Of a DNA stretch of 64,000 nucleotides, positions 28,196-38,200 are shown one piece after another. The translations under genes and the position numbers were made by a program. Under the pieces are notes generated by a model. That model ran no database searches, was not told the origin of the DNA, and saw only the letters and a program-made list of their open reading frames with translations. This stretch comes from Candidatus Eiseniibacteriota bacterium (GTDB lineage Bacteria > Eisenbacteria > RBG-16-71-46 > CAIMUX01 > WJJG01): assembly GCA_023129715.1 (NCBI GenBank), contig JAGMBO010000031.1, positions 124,001 through 188,000 of the forward strand, given 5' to 3'. How positions within the stretch are numbered: the first letter of the stretch is position 1; every line of letters begins with the position of its first letter.

Positions 28196-29470
28196 GTGAA
28201 TCGCGGGAGCCAGCCCGATACTGATCGTGGTCCTGCCCATCGAGAGTATGCATCTGCCCTGGGACACGAGATCCGCAGACCACTGAACGGCATTCTGGGG
28301 ACGATCGACTTGCTGATGGCCGGGGCCCATGATCCGCACCAGAAGGATCTGGTCACACGCCTCGAGGGGCATGCGAGCAGTCTGGTCCACCTGGTCAACG
28401 ATCTGATCGATCTAGCCCGCATGGATGCCAATGATCTCGAACTCGATGAGTTCGACTTCGATCTGCGCGGCGCGTTGCAGACGGTCGTCACATCGCTGGC
28501 GCTCGAGGCGGAGCAGAAGGGATTGGCGCTGCGCTACTGGGTCGACGACGACGTGCCCTCCACTCTTTGCGGCGATCCTGGTCGGCTGAAGCAGGCCCTG
28601 TTCAATCTCGTCGCCGGCGCGATTCGCTTCACGACTGCCGGAGAGATCGTCATTCACGTCGCCGGGGAGCGTGCCTCGGACGATGGGATCGATCTCGAGA
28701 TCGAAGTCGACTGCGCTGGGACAGTCGCCTTTCCCGAGAAACTCGTGTCCGCGCTGAGTTCTCCGGGTCGAGCCGAGGGGGGCTTCGCCCTGGGAAGCCT
28801 GGGGCTCGGGCTCCTGATTGCCAGAAGGGTCGCCGCGTTGATGGGTGGAGATCTGGGCATCGATCCCGCGGATGCTCACGGCAATCGGCTTCATCTACGT
28901 GTTCGGCTTGGGGCTAGCCAGGAGGTTGGGGAGGACGTCTCGCAGGTCTTCCCCGGGGTACTGCGGGGACTCAAGGCGCTGCTGGTCGACACGAGCGTCG
29001 AGAGCCGCGGGATACTCAAGGAGTTCCTCGAGGGGTGGGGAGTCATCGTCGAGGAGGCCGGCAGCAGTGCCGCCGCCTTGGGCAAGATGACGCTTGCCGC
29101 GTCCGACGATGCTCCGTTCCGGCTGGTCATGCTCGATGACGGCATGACCGGAAGCAGTGGCTTCGATCTGGCCCAGCAGATCAAGCAGCGCCCCGATCTC
29201 TGCGCGGCGACTGTCGTTCTTCTGACTTCGACGGGAATGCGCGGCGACGCCGCCCGCTGCCGCAAGGTCGGTGTCTCCGCCTATCTGACCAAGCCGATTC
29301 GCCCCTCGCGGTTGCTCGAGGCGCTCGCGCTGGCGCTGGGCTCCGCCAGTCAAGAAGGTGCGGGCGTGCTGATCACTCGCCACACACTCGATGAGACCCG
29401 CCGCGGCGGCCGGATGGAGCTCTCCCGGGACGGCACCGGGGAGGCGTTCCCCCGTACCGACGCTGCCTAA
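28196..29470 (+). CDS. Degenerate hybrid histidine kinase, truncated after the first receiver
   Basis: The 424-residue protein starts at GTG 28196 behind GGGGGGAGAAGC. It has no sensor domain: the H-box (His24 in ALGHEIRRPLNG) comes at once. In the ATPase domain the N-box reads NLVAGAIRFT, without the Mg-binding Asn, and the G1 DxGxG motif is missing (VDCAGTVAFPEK). The G2 box GLGLLIARRVAALMGG remains. The receiver is intact: Asp314 in LVMLDDGMTG and Lys in YLTKPI. It ends in LITRHTLDETRR, the linker that in BarA-like kinases leads into a second receiver. It may act as a phosphoreceiver or pseudokinase. Confidence 0.8.
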   Translation: MNRGSQPDTDRGPAHREYASALGHEIRRPLNGILGTIDLLMAGAHDPHQKDLVTRLEGHASSLVHLVNDLIDLARMDANDLELDEFDFDLRGALQTVVTSLALEAEQKGLALRYWVDDDVPSTLCGDPGRLKQALFNLVAGAIRFTTAGEIVIHVAGERASDDGIDLEIEVDCAGTVAFPEKLVSALSSPGRAEGGFALGSLGLGLLIARRVAALMGGDLGIDPADAHGNRLHLRVRLGASQEVGEDVSQVFPGVLRGLKALLVDTSVESRGILKEFLEGWGVIVEEAGSSAAALGKMTLAASDDAPFRLVMLDDGMTGSSGFDLAQQIKQRPDLCAATVVLLTSTGMRGDAARCRKVGVSAYLTKPIRPSRLLEALALALGSASQEGAGVLITRHTLDETRRGGRMELSRDGTGEAFPRTDAA

Positions 29471-29537
29471 CCGTCCAGGGTCGGCGTTATCCTCCCCCGT
29501 ACCGACGCTGCCTAGCCGTCCAGGGTCGGCGTTATCC
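29448..29537. repeat. 45-bp tandem repeat containing the kinase stop codon
   Basis: Units at 29448-29492 and 29493-29537 share TCCCCCGTACCGACGCTGCC. The gene's TAA lies in the first unit; the second unit has TAG at the same place. Because 45 is divisible by three, the stops are in the same frame. Confidence 0.85.
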
Positions 29538-29670
29538 TCCCGCGACCAAACCACGCCCTCCGTGGCATTCCTCCCGCCCGTGCTACGGGGGGGACTTGCG
29601 CGGCCTGGGCGCATAGTAGGTGGCCGTTGGGGGTTGTTATTGCCAATCTGGGACGCATAATCAGCGAGTC

Positions 29671-30657
29671 ATGGACGCGGCGCTCTATCCACTAATCTTC
29701 GAACCGATCTACCGGAACTACCTGTGGGGCGGCCGGCGGATCCCGCGCCTCTTCGGGCGGGAGCTTCCGCGCGGCATCTACGCCGAGTCGTGGGAAATCG
29801 CCGATCGACCCGAGGCGATGAGCCGGGTCGCCAACGGTCCGTTGATCGGGATGACCCTGCGCGAGTTGCGCCGGCGCTACGGCTCGCGCCTGATCGGGCG
29901 GGCCGGGGTGGAAGGTCCGTTTCCGCTGATCTTCAAGATCCTCGATGCCGCCCAGCGAACAAGCCTGCAGGTTCATCCCGGCGAGGCGCATGCCGTGCAG
30001 ATCGGCGGGGAGCCGAAGACGGAGTTCTGGTACGCCCTGCCGGGGATGTCGGAGCAGCATCTCTTCATCGGCCTCCGGCCGGGGACTGTTCCCGCGCTCT
30101 TCGAGGAAGCCCTGCGTCAGAAGCGCGTCGAGCGACTGCTGCGCGTCGTTCCAGTTCAAGCCGGAGACGCGTTTTTCATTCCCGGAGGCCGTATCCACGC
30201 GGTGGACGCGGGGTGCCTATTCTTCGAAATCCAGCAGAACTCGGATACGACCTATCGCGTTTTCGACTGGGATCGTCTTGATGAACATGGGCGGTGCCGT
30301 CCCCTGCACATCGAGGAGGCGCTGCAAGTGATCGAGTGGGATGACTGCGAAGATCCCCGCGTGACTCCGGAACGGATCGACCGAGCCGACGGCAATGTCT
30401 GGCGGCTGCTCAAAGCCTGCAAGCACTTCCGCATCGAGCGGTTGGATCTCCTGCGAGATACGACGCTGAACAGTGACGGGCGCAGCTTCCGCGTAGTTTT
30501 TGTTGCCGCGGGCCGCCTCGTCGCCGAAGGCGGGGGAGAGCGCCTCCCCTTGCGGAGTGGCATGACCTGCCTTCTGCCGGCCACCCTCGAGTCCTGCCGG
30601 CTCCTGCCGGAGGGCAGGCGAAAGCCGCCGGCTGAGCTGCTGCTTATCGAACTGTAG
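29671..30657 (+). CDS. manA: Mannose-6-phosphate isomerase, type I
   Basis: The 328-residue cupin enzyme interconverts fructose 6-phosphate and mannose 6-phosphate. PIYRNYLWGGRRI opens the protein. The zinc site is seen in SLQVHPGEAHA (Gln, His), KTEFWYAL (Glu) and PGGRIHAVDAG (His). The short Bacteroidetes/Bacillus-type length fits. ATG 29671 lacks a strong ribosome site. It could feed mannose units to surface glycans, in line with other genes here. Confidence 0.9.
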   Translation: MDAALYPLIFEPIYRNYLWGGRRIPRLFGRELPRGIYAESWEIADRPEAMSRVANGPLIGMTLRELRRRYGSRLIGRAGVEGPFPLIFKILDAAQRTSLQVHPGEAHAVQIGGEPKTEFWYALPGMSEQHLFIGLRPGTVPALFEEALRQKRVERLLRVVPVQAGDAFFIPGGRIHAVDAGCLFFEIQQNSDTTYRVFDWDRLDEHGRCRPLHIEEALQVIEWDDCEDPRVTPERIDRADGNVWRLLKACKHFRIERLDLLRDTTLNSDGRSFRVVFVAAGRLVAEGGGERLPLRSGMTCLLPATLESCRLLPEGRRKPPAELLLIEL

Positions 30658-30738
30658 GCGATGGTTGCGATGGTGGTGCTGCTGATCCCGACTGCCCGGC
30701 AATAATCTCGGCCCACTGGGCGTTGCCAAAACTGATTG

Positions 30739-30763
30739 GCCGAATCGCGCGAAGTGATTTAGA
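30739..30763. repeat. Partial copy of the dispersed TCGCGCGA repeat
   Basis: These 25 bases match the 3' part of the 64-bp repeat at 43616-43679 with one difference (core CGAATCGCGCGAAGTGATTT). It overlaps the stop codon of the ferritin-like gene on the minus strand. Confidence 0.7.
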
Positions 30764-31271
30764 AGGGGGCGAAGCCGGACGCGTGCCAGTAGTCCTCCTT
30801 CAGTTCCTCGGCTTGATTCTGCAGCAGGGTCAGGTGTCCATGCTCCCAGGCGGCGAGCTTTTCGTAGAACGCCTTGGCCTCGGGGTCGTCCACCACCGCC
30901 GCCTCGTTTTCGTAGAAGCGGATCGCGGAAAGCTCAAGCTGGATGCCGACGGAGAGCGCGGTCATTTCAAAATGCGCGCTCGCAATGCGTTCGCGGATCT
31001 GGGGCGAGAACATCGGGTGCTCGGACGCGAACTCACGCACCGGGCCCAGGGAGACGGCGGGATCGATCTTCCCGGTCTTGGCGACCGAATCGTACTGAGC
31101 TCTCAGGAAGCGCTCATGTTCGAGCTCGTCGTTGGCTAGATCGAGAAACATCCGGCGACCCTGGTCGTCTTGCGTGGTCTCGGCGGCCATCTTGTAGAAG
31201 TGCTGACCATCGCGTTCCGCCTGGATGGCCTGGCTGAGGCCGGCCGCGATCCTTTCTGTCGCTGGGTCCAT
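30759..31271 (-). CDS. Rubrerythrin-like ferritin family protein
   Basis: The 170-residue four-helix protein starts at ATG 31271, eight bases after GGAGG. Its di-iron ligands are in AIQAERDGQHFY, LANDELEHERFL, VGIQLELSAIRFYENEA and KLAAWEHGHLTLL. It has no C-terminal rubredoxin domain, so it is a COG1633-type rubrerythrin. It probably reduces peroxide or stores iron. It is co-directional with the desulfoferrodoxin gene, 150 bases downstream of it. Confidence 0.85.
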   Translation of the reverse strand: MDPATERIAAGLSQAIQAERDGQHFYKMAAETTQDDQGRRMFLDLANDELEHERFLRAQYDSVAKTGKIDPAVSLGPVREFASEHPMFSPQIRERIASAHFEMTALSVGIQLELSAIRFYENEAAVVDDPEAKAFYEKLAAWEHGHLTLLQNQAEELKEDYWHASGFAPF

Positions 31272-31421
31272 GTGATTAACCTCCGACTTCGGCGCGTGGG
31301 CGCCGTTGAGATCCCTCACTTCCCGGCCATTTCGCACCGGGCAGCCTATCGATCCCGGCTCCCGAGGAGGGCATTGGCATGGTGGCCGCCTCTCCTGGGA
31401 GCGGAAGTGGGTGGGCCGGTG

Positions 31422-31802
31422 CTAGGCCGTTGCCTTCCAGAGTCCGTGTAGATTGCAGTACTCCCGGGCGGTGACCTTCTCGGCGGCCACTTGGAACTCC
31501 GCCACCGGCGGCGCCCCCGGCTCGAGGAACTGCCGATAGGCTCTACCATCGGCGATCAGTTCGATCCACTCAATGTAGTGCTTTTCTTCCATGGGGTGGG
31601 CGACGCTGCCGACAGTGACTCTGATCTTGCCGCCGGCCATCTCGATGACCGGGACATGCTTCTCCTTGGCCGCGTCAACGCTGTTCTCGGTGAACAGCTT
31701 CATGGGTTTGCCGCAGCAGACCAGCTCCCCAGCACCTCCATGGAGCACTTCGACGATGTTCCCACAGATCTCACACTTGTAGACCTGAAGTCGTTCAGCC
31801 AT
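31422..31802 (-). CDS. dfx: Desulfoferrodoxin (superoxide reductase)
   Basis: The 126-residue protein reduces superoxide to peroxide. The N-terminal FeS4 centre is built by [10 protein letters not shown] and LVCCGKPM. The catalytic Fe(His)4Cys centre is in [22 protein letters not shown] and [10 protein letters not shown]. It is the two-centre form. The ATG follows AGGAGGTCGCGA. It is divergent from perR and shares the operator-like palindrome in the spacer, which suggests peroxide control. Confidence 0.95.
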   Translation of the reverse strand: MAERLQVYKCEICGNIVEVLHGGAGELVCCGKPMKLFTENSVDAAKEKHVPVIEMAGGKIRVTVGSVAHPMEEKHYIEWIELIADGRAYRQFLEPGAPPVAEFQVAAEKVTAREYCNLHGLWKATA

Positions 31803-31860
31803 TCGCGACCTCCTTCTTGGATGGAGTTGACGGATCCATTCTCAGGGTTGACCCTTTTGG

Positions 31861-31883
31861 ATGGTAATGATACTTCTTACCAT
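31861..31883. promoter_or_regulatory. PerR/Fur-box-like operator between dfx and perR
   Basis: ATGGTAA and TTACCAT are perfect 7-base arms around a 9-base centre. The spacer between the divergent genes also holds TTGACC at 31848-31853; a -10 about 17 bases on would fall inside the palindrome. Binding here would block perR transcription and could also control dfx. The size and A/T-rich core fit Fur-family boxes. Confidence 0.65.
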
Positions 31884-31901
31884 GAAGGAGGTGACTGCGC
31901 A

Positions 31902-32327
31902 ATGCCCAATCCGGGCCGCAAGACGAGGCAGCGCGAGGCGATCCTGGCGGCTGCGATGAGCCTTGCGGGGCATCCCACGGCCCAGGAGATTCATGCTCAG
32001 GTCCGCACGGTGCTGCCGCGTGTCAGCCTGGGCACCGTCTACCGGAACCTGGAGATCTTCGTGCGCGATGGTCTCCTGGCGCGCATTCCCGTGGACGGGG
32101 GCCAAGCACGCTTCGACGCCAACTCCAGGCCCCATTGGCACATCCAATGCGTGCACTGCGGGCGGGTCAAGGATGTCCGCGATCCCCCCCTTGCGCGGGA
32201 GGCCCTGAGCCACATGCGCATCGGGGGCTTCGCCGTTCTCGATGTGCATTGCCAATGGCTCGGCCTCTGTGCGCAGTGCCGGCAGGAGGAGAAGCTCCGG
32301 ATCGCCGGAGGCCGGGAAGGTCGATAA
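31902..32327 (+). CDS. perR: Fur-family peroxide-responsive regulator (PerR-like)
   Basis: The 141-residue protein starts at ATG 31902, behind a near-perfect AAGGAGGTGA. The winged helix includes HPTAQEIHAQVR and SLGTVYRNLEIF. The metal-sensing part has DANSRPHWHIQCVHCGRV, and two CxxC pairs (CVHC, CAQC) form the structural zinc site. RFDANSRPH has the Asp/His spacing typical of PerR. It lies between dfx and rubrerythrin, which supports PerR over Fur. Confidence 0.85.
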   Translation: MPNPGRKTRQREAILAAAMSLAGHPTAQEIHAQVRTVLPRVSLGTVYRNLEIFVRDGLLARIPVDGGQARFDANSRPHWHIQCVHCGRVKDVRDPPLAREALSHMRIGGFAVLDVHCQWLGLCAQCRQEEKLRIAGGREGR

Positions 32328-32448
32328 CTCTCGGCGACGAGGTCCGGTCCACCTGGCGCAGAGTGGTTGCCTGCCCTTCAGGGCGGAAAGTCGTTAGTGT
32401 ATATTTCGGCCTTGGGATTCCATTGCCGATTCTGGGAGGAGGATGACA

Positions 32449-33021
32449 ATGTCGCTGAAAGGAAGCCAGACCGAGCGCAACCTGCTGACCGCATTTGCCG
32501 GTGAATCACAGGCGCGCAATCGCTACACCTACTATGCAAGCCAAGCACGTAAGGATGGTTTCGTTCAGATCTCCGCCATCTTCGCGGAGACGGCCGACCA
32601 AGAGCGTGAACATGCCAAGCGTTTCTTTCGGCATCTCCATGGCGGCACGGTCGAGGTGAAGGCGCCGTTCCCCGCCGGGGTCATTGGAACGACGGCCGAG
32701 AACCTGCAGTCGGCTGCCGCGGGCGAGCATGAAGAGTGGGCCGAGCTGTACCCGGAGTTTGCCCGGGTGGCGCGTGAGGAGGGCCTTGAGGCGATTGCCA
32801 AGCTCTTCGAGGCGGTCAGTGTCGCCGAGAAGCACCACGAGAAGCGCTACCGGGACCTGCTGGCCAATGTCGAGGCGGGCCGGGTGTTCAAGAAGGATCG
32901 CCCGATCGTCTGGCGGTGCCGCAACTGCGGCTACCTGCACGAAGGCACCGAGGCTCCGGATGTCTGCCCGGCGTGTGCCCACGCCCAAGCACATTTCGAG
33001 GTTCTCGCGGAGAACTGGTAG
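32449..33021 (+). CDS. rbr: Rubrerythrin
   Basis: The 190-residue protein reduces hydrogen peroxide. The di-iron domain has AFAGESQARNRYTYYA, FAETADQEREHAKRFF and SVAEKHHEKRY. The C-terminal rubredoxin domain has CRNCGYLHEG and CPACAHAQAHF. ATG 32449 gives the normal MSLKGSQTE start with GAGG six bases ahead; ATG 32443, two codons upstream, is also possible. It follows perR by about 120 bases. Confidence 0.95.
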   Translation: MSLKGSQTERNLLTAFAGESQARNRYTYYASQARKDGFVQISAIFAETADQEREHAKRFFRHLHGGTVEVKAPFPAGVIGTTAENLQSAAAGEHEEWAELYPEFARVAREEGLEAIAKLFEAVSVAEKHHEKRYRDLLANVEAGRVFKKDRPIVWRCRNCGYLHEGTEAPDVCPACAHAQAHFEVLAENW

Positions 33022-33078
33022 TTGTCGTACGACGCTGATTGCAGATTCCGCGCGGTGAGCGCGGCCGGAGGGAATCAG

Positions 33079-34293
33079 ATGGGCAATGCGTTTCAGGCCA
33101 CGAAGGTATCCGAGCGGATCTACTGGGTGGGGGCGATCGATTGGGGCCTGCGTGACTTCCATGGCTATGCCACGTCAAGGGGTACAACGTATAACGCCTA
33201 CTTGATCCTCGATGATCGGATCACGCTGATCGACACCGTCAAGGCGCAGTTCAGAGATGAAATGCTCAGTCGCATTGCCTCGGTCATTGATCCATCGGAG
33301 ATCCGGTGTGTCATCTCGAACCATGCTGAGATGGACCACACGGGTTGCCTGCCCGAGGTGATTGCGGCGGTGCGCCCCGAGACCGTGCTGGCCTCCGCCC
33401 AAGGCCGCAAGGCGCTGATCCGCCACTTCCACTGGGATCGTGAGATCGCGATCGCGGGTGACGGAGAGCGCCTTTCACTGGGGGATCTGACGCTGCGTTT
33501 CACCTCGACCCCCATGCTCCACTGGCCCGACAGCATGTTCACGTATGTCGAAGAAGAGGGCGTGCTCTTCTCCAACGACGCCTTCGGCATGCACCTGGCC
33601 ACGAGCGAGCGCTTCGTCGATGAGGTCGAACCAGCCATCTGGCGCGCGGAGGCTGCCAAGTACTACGCCAACATCCTGCTCCCATTCTCATCACTGGTTA
33701 CCAAGCTGTTGGCGCGCCTCCCGCAGCTCGACTACGACCTGAAGGTCATCGCCACCGACCACGGGCCGATCTGGCGCCACGAGCCGCAGCAGATCTTGCG
33801 TCTCTATGAGCAGTGGGCCCTGCAGCAGCCGACGCGCAAGGCGGTGGTGGTCTACGACACGATGTGGAAGAGCACAGAGCAGATGGCGCGCGCCGTGGGG
33901 GAGGGGCTCGCGGCCGTCGGAATGACGGTTCACCAAATGCCGCTTAGCGGTACCTACCGCAGCGACGTCGCCACCGAGCTGCTCCAGGCGGGGGCTTTCT
34001 TGGTCGGGTCGCCCACGATCAATGGCCAGATCTTCCCGACGGTGGCAGATGTGCTCACCTACTTGAAGGGTCTGAAACCGCAGAATCTCATCGGTGGTGC
34101 ATTCGGGTCCTATGGTTGGAGTGGGGAGGCAGTGGCCCAGCTCGAGGATCACTTGCGAGAAATGAAGATCTCGCTTGCCGATGAAGGCGTGCGTGTGCAG
34201 TACGTCCCCGACGCTGAGGCCTTGGCACAGTGCCGCTCACTGGGCACGGCTGTCGGATCCCGTCTTGGGGAACAACTCGTAGCTGTTTCCTAG
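33079..34293 (+). CDS. Flavodiiron protein (rubredoxin:oxygen oxidoreductase type)
   Basis: The 404-residue protein reduces O2 to water, or NO to N2O. The MBL-like domain carries the di-iron motif NHAEMDHTGCLPE, with FSNDAFGMH and TDHGPIW further on. From residue about 255 a flavodoxin domain (AVVVYDTMWKSTEQMA, VGSPTINGQIFPTV) binds FMN. ATG 33079 follows GGAGGGAATCAG. The adjacent rubredoxin is the likely electron donor. Confidence 0.93.
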   Translation: MGNAFQATKVSERIYWVGAIDWGLRDFHGYATSRGTTYNAYLILDDRITLIDTVKAQFRDEMLSRIASVIDPSEIRCVISNHAEMDHTGCLPEVIAAVRPETVLASAQGRKALIRHFHWDREIAIAGDGERLSLGDLTLRFTSTPMLHWPDSMFTYVEEEGVLFSNDAFGMHLATSERFVDEVEPAIWRAEAAKYYANILLPFSSLVTKLLARLPQLDYDLKVIATDHGPIWRHEPQQILRLYEQWALQQPTRKAVVVYDTMWKSTEQMARAVGEGLAAVGMTVHQMPLSGTYRSDVATELLQAGAFLVGSPTINGQIFPTVADVLTYLKGLKPQNLIGGAFGSYGWSGEAVAQLEDHLREMKISLADEGVRVQYVPDAEALAQCRSLGTAVGSRLGEQLVAVS

Positions 34294-34425
34294 AGCTGCC
34301 TTCGGTTTCTGCAATGCGGTCGTCCATGGAGGAGCAGTCCGCCGATACGCGGGAAGGGGTCACGATGTCGGGTGCGGCACGGCACAACTCGGCGCAGTCT
34401 CTAGATGCGATTCGAGGAGGAGAAG

Positions 34426-34587
34426 ATGCAGAAGTATGAGTGCGAGGCTTGTGGGTACATCTACGATCCGGCCAAGGGGGATCCCGACAGCGGCATTGCT
34501 CCCGGAACTCCGTGGGAAGACGTTCCCGACGATTGGATCTGTCCGATCTGTGGTGTCGGTAAGGACATGTTCAAGCCCACCGACTAA
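34426..34587 (+). CDS. Rubredoxin
   Basis: The 53-residue protein has the two Cys knuckles [10 protein letters not shown] and [11 protein letters not shown], and the standard [12 protein letters not shown] 34426 lies behind GAGGAGGAG. It is the electron carrier for the flavodiiron protein, rubrerythrin or desulfoferrodoxin around it. Confidence 0.96.
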   Translation: MQKYECEACGYIYDPAKGDPDSGIAPGTPWEDVPDDWICPICGVGKDMFKPTD

Positions 34588-34658
34588 GACGACACGGGAA
34601 GTCCGCTGGAATCGAACGCGGAAACCATCGCGCACTCAAACGCCGAGGGAGGGGGACC

Positions 34659-35114
34659 ATGGCCGAAGAAACACGCATCGAGGCTATTCTGGATTTCGCC
34701 ATCGAGAGGGAGCAGGAGGCGGTCGACTTTTACACCGAGATGGCCGGCAAAGTGAAGTCTCCGGCGATGCAAGATGTGTTCAAGCAGTTTGCCCAAGAAG
34801 AACGGGGCCACCAGGCCAAGCTGCGAGGCGTCAAGACCGGACGAACGACCCTGGTGAGCAAGGGGACCGTGCCGCACTTGGCCTTGGGAGACTACCTCGT
34901 CGCCGAGGCTGCGGGGCCGGAGATTTCCTACCAGGATGCATTGATTCTGGCGATGAAGCGTGAGAAGGCGGCCTATCGGCTCTACACGGACCTCGCCGGC
35001 CAGGTCGGGGATGCCGAAGTTCGGAATCTCTTGCTCACGCTTGCCCAGGAAGAGGCGAAACACAAGCTGCGTTTCGAAGTCGAATACGACGAGAACATCC
35101 TGACGGAGAATTGA
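34659..35114 (+). CDS. Ferritin-like di-iron protein (rubrerythrin family)
   Basis: The 151-residue four-helix protein has ligands in FAIEREQEAVDFY, FAQEERGHQAKL, AMKREKAAYRLY and LAQEEAKHKLRFE. It has no rubredoxin tail. It closes the oxygen-defence island and is only distantly like the protein at 30759. A role in peroxide reduction or iron handling is likely. GAGGGAGG precedes the ATG. Confidence 0.88.
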   Translation: MAEETRIEAILDFAIEREQEAVDFYTEMAGKVKSPAMQDVFKQFAQEERGHQAKLRGVKTGRTTLVSKGTVPHLALGDYLVAEAAGPEISYQDALILAMKREKAAYRLYTDLAGQVGDAEVRNLLLTLAQEEAKHKLRFEVEYDENILTEN

Positions 35115-35208
35115 ATAGCCTTGCACGAATCTCGCGCGTGCAGGGGGCGGGCTGTCGTTCGTGACGGGGCTGTCGTCGCGCGCCCATTTGCGTTCTCGGA
35201 GGTGCGGT

Positions 35209-38200
35209 ATGGCGTGGAATTCCCTTGCGGCCATCCTGCGCGCCGCGGTTCTCGGTGGGCCGGCTCTGGTGCTTTTTCTGGCGGGAGCGGCTGGCGCGGA
35301 ACAGGACGCTTTGCATCCGGGTGAGGCGGCTTGGCACCAGTTCCTCAACGGCCATCCCGCTGCGGCGGCCCTGGCCGCCCGCGAAGTGCTCGAGGAGTTC
35401 CCCGGCGATCCGCGGGCCATCTGCTGTCTTGCGGAAGCCCTGTGTGCTGAAGAGCGCGCCGCGGAAGCTCGTGAGTACTTCCGGTCGAGCGCAGCCGTGG
35501 TTGCCGAAGGGGCGGCTTCCGCGCCGTCGGGACTTCTCTCCCTCGGACGCGCACGCGTCGCCCTATCGGAGCACCAGTTCTCCTTGGCCGACAGCTTGCT
35601 GGCAGCGGCGCATGCGGCCTTCGTCTCCGCCGGGAATGCTCACGGCGAGTTGGTCTCGGGGGAGCAATGGGGCCGCCTGCTCTGGATGCAGGGCCGGCTG
35701 GAGGAGGCGCTGGCACTCGCGCCGCGGTCGTTGGCGCTGGCCGATTCCCTGGGCCTGCCCTTGGCCACCATCAACGCGCACTACAGTCTGGGCAGCATCT
35801 ACAAGGACATGGCCCGCCGGGGCGAGCCGGAGTGGGTCGATCGCTCCACTGAACACCTCGAAAGGGTGGTGCGGCAAGCGGACAGGCGCGGTGTGCCTAT
35901 CTGGGCTGCCGAGGCGCAGCTGACTCTCTCGATCATCGCCCGCTGGCGTCAGGATATCGATGGGGCGCTGGAGCTGAGACGGTCGGCGCTGGAGGGGTTC
36001 CGCCAAGCCGGCCACCGGCTCGGGCAAGCCGATTGCCATCAGCGGATCGCCGCCATGCACCAGATCCGCGGTGAGCTGACCCCCGCCCTGCGGCACCTCG
36101 AAGAAGCCTCGGCGCTGACCGAAGGCGGCGGCAATCCCCGCTTGAGTGGATACATCCTGCTCAGCTCTGGAAGCATCCGTTATCTGGTGGGGGAGTTCGA
36201 GCGCGCCGGCGAGATCTTCCGCGAAGCGCATCGAGTCGCCGAGGAAGCCGGCGCGGCCGATCTGGTCGCGGGCAGCCTCGTCAATCTCGGCCTCGTGCTC
36301 ATCGAGCAGGGGGCCCATGCCGAAGCGCTCGAGAAGCTCGAGGCGGCCCTGGACGTCTGTCGCCGCGAGGAGGAGCGCCGCGGTGAGATTCGCACACTCA
36401 ACAACATCGGCCTCTGTCTGAGCCGCATGGAGGACTATGCCGGTGCCGTCGAGCGGCTGGAACGCGCCGCGGAATTAGCTGCCTCGATCGGCGGCGCGGG
36501 AGTCTCTCCCATCCATATCCAGCGCGATATCGGCCTCTGCTACCTGATGCAGGGAGATCTCGGGGAGGCTGAACGGGTCCTGCGGGAAGCTCTCGAGCTG
36601 GCGGCTGCATCGGAGATGCCGTTGATCGTCGCCGAGATCCGGTGGGGACTCGCGCGCGCGGTCCGGCAGCGCGGGGATCTCGATGGAGCGTTGCGTCTGC
36701 TGGAAGAGGCAATCACGGCACGCGAAAGACTGCGAGTTCGAATGGCGCCCACTCTAATGGGAGGACGGTTCTTCGGCCGGCGTGGCCTGATCTACGAAGA
36801 GGCGATCGATCTGCTCTATGCGCTGGATCAGCAGGCTCCGAACGGGGGATACGATCGCCGGGCCTTCGCGATCGCGCAGCAGGCCAAGGCACGCATGTCG
36901 CTCGCGATTCTGGCCGAGGCGGAGATCGATTTGCGCCCCCATGGAACTCCCGCCTTTCGCGAGGAAGAAGAACGGATCCTGCCGCAGTTGGAGGCGCTGA
37001 TCGGCCGCAGTGGCGGGGCGTCGTCCGCCGAGCGGGATTCCCTGGCCCCATTGATTGCACGCCTCGAAGGTCGGCTGGAAGCCCTCTCCGCAGAGGCGCG
37101 CGCTCAAGACCCGCGCTACGCGGAGCTGCAGTACCCTGCGCCACTGAATCTGGATGAACTCCAACGTGATATCCTGCGCGAGGGAGAGGTGCTCATCAGC
37201 TACGCTCTTGGCCACGAGGCATCGTATCTGTGGGCCGTCGGGCCGGAGTGTTTCCGCTTCGTGCAGCTGCCCGCGCGGGAGACGATCGAACAACGCGTGG
37301 GAGATCTCCTGCCGCTATTGCGTGACTACAACCTGCTCGGCGCGGAGGCAAGCTACTACCGGGCGGCATGCCGGCCCGTCAGCAACGATCTCTTGTCGCC
37401 GGTGAGCGATCTACTCGCCGCGGCCGGCGCGGTCTGGTTCGTTCCGGACGGCATCCTGCATTACCTGCCATTCGAGGCTCTCTTGCTCGATGCGCCGAGT
37501 GCTGGGTCGACTGAGCATGTGCACGAGACTGGTTTCGCCGGGCTCCCCTTCCTGATCCGGCGCCTCCCGGTCGGCTATGTGCCTGCCGCCAGCCTCCTCG
37601 CCCTCTTGCGGCGCTCCGCTCCACTCGATCCGGCAGTGGATCTGCTCGCGATTGGAGACCCGCAACCCCCTCCGGAAGAAGAGCTTAGTCTCTTTGCCCG
37701 CGCCGTCCTGGGGACGGGTGCGGTGGCACTGCCCCATGCGCGCGCGGAGCTCGACGGCATCCAGGCGCTCTTCGCTGATGAGCAGACCCACGCCCTCCTG
37801 GGCACCGCCGCCACCCTGGGCGCTCTGCGCCGTGCCGCCGCCGAGGGTCCCTTCGCCGCCGTGCACATCGTGGCACACGGTATCTTCAACGAGCGTCGGC
37901 CGCAGTATTCGGGTCTTCTACTTGGTCCGGAAGAGGGCGAAGACGGCTTCGTGACCTTGGCGGAGATTTACGGACTCGAGCTATCCTGCACACAACTCAC
38001 CCTGGCTGCCTGCTCATCGGCCTTGGGGGAGGAGATCGCCGGTGAGGGACTCGTCGGGCTCACCCGAGCTTTCCTCTACGCCGGCGCTCGCAATGTCGTT
38101 TCCGCCCTCTGGGAGGTTTCCGGGCATGGCACGGCGCTCTTCATGCAGGAATTCTACCGGCAGTTGCGCGACAACCCCGTGGCGGACCGGGTGCACGCCC

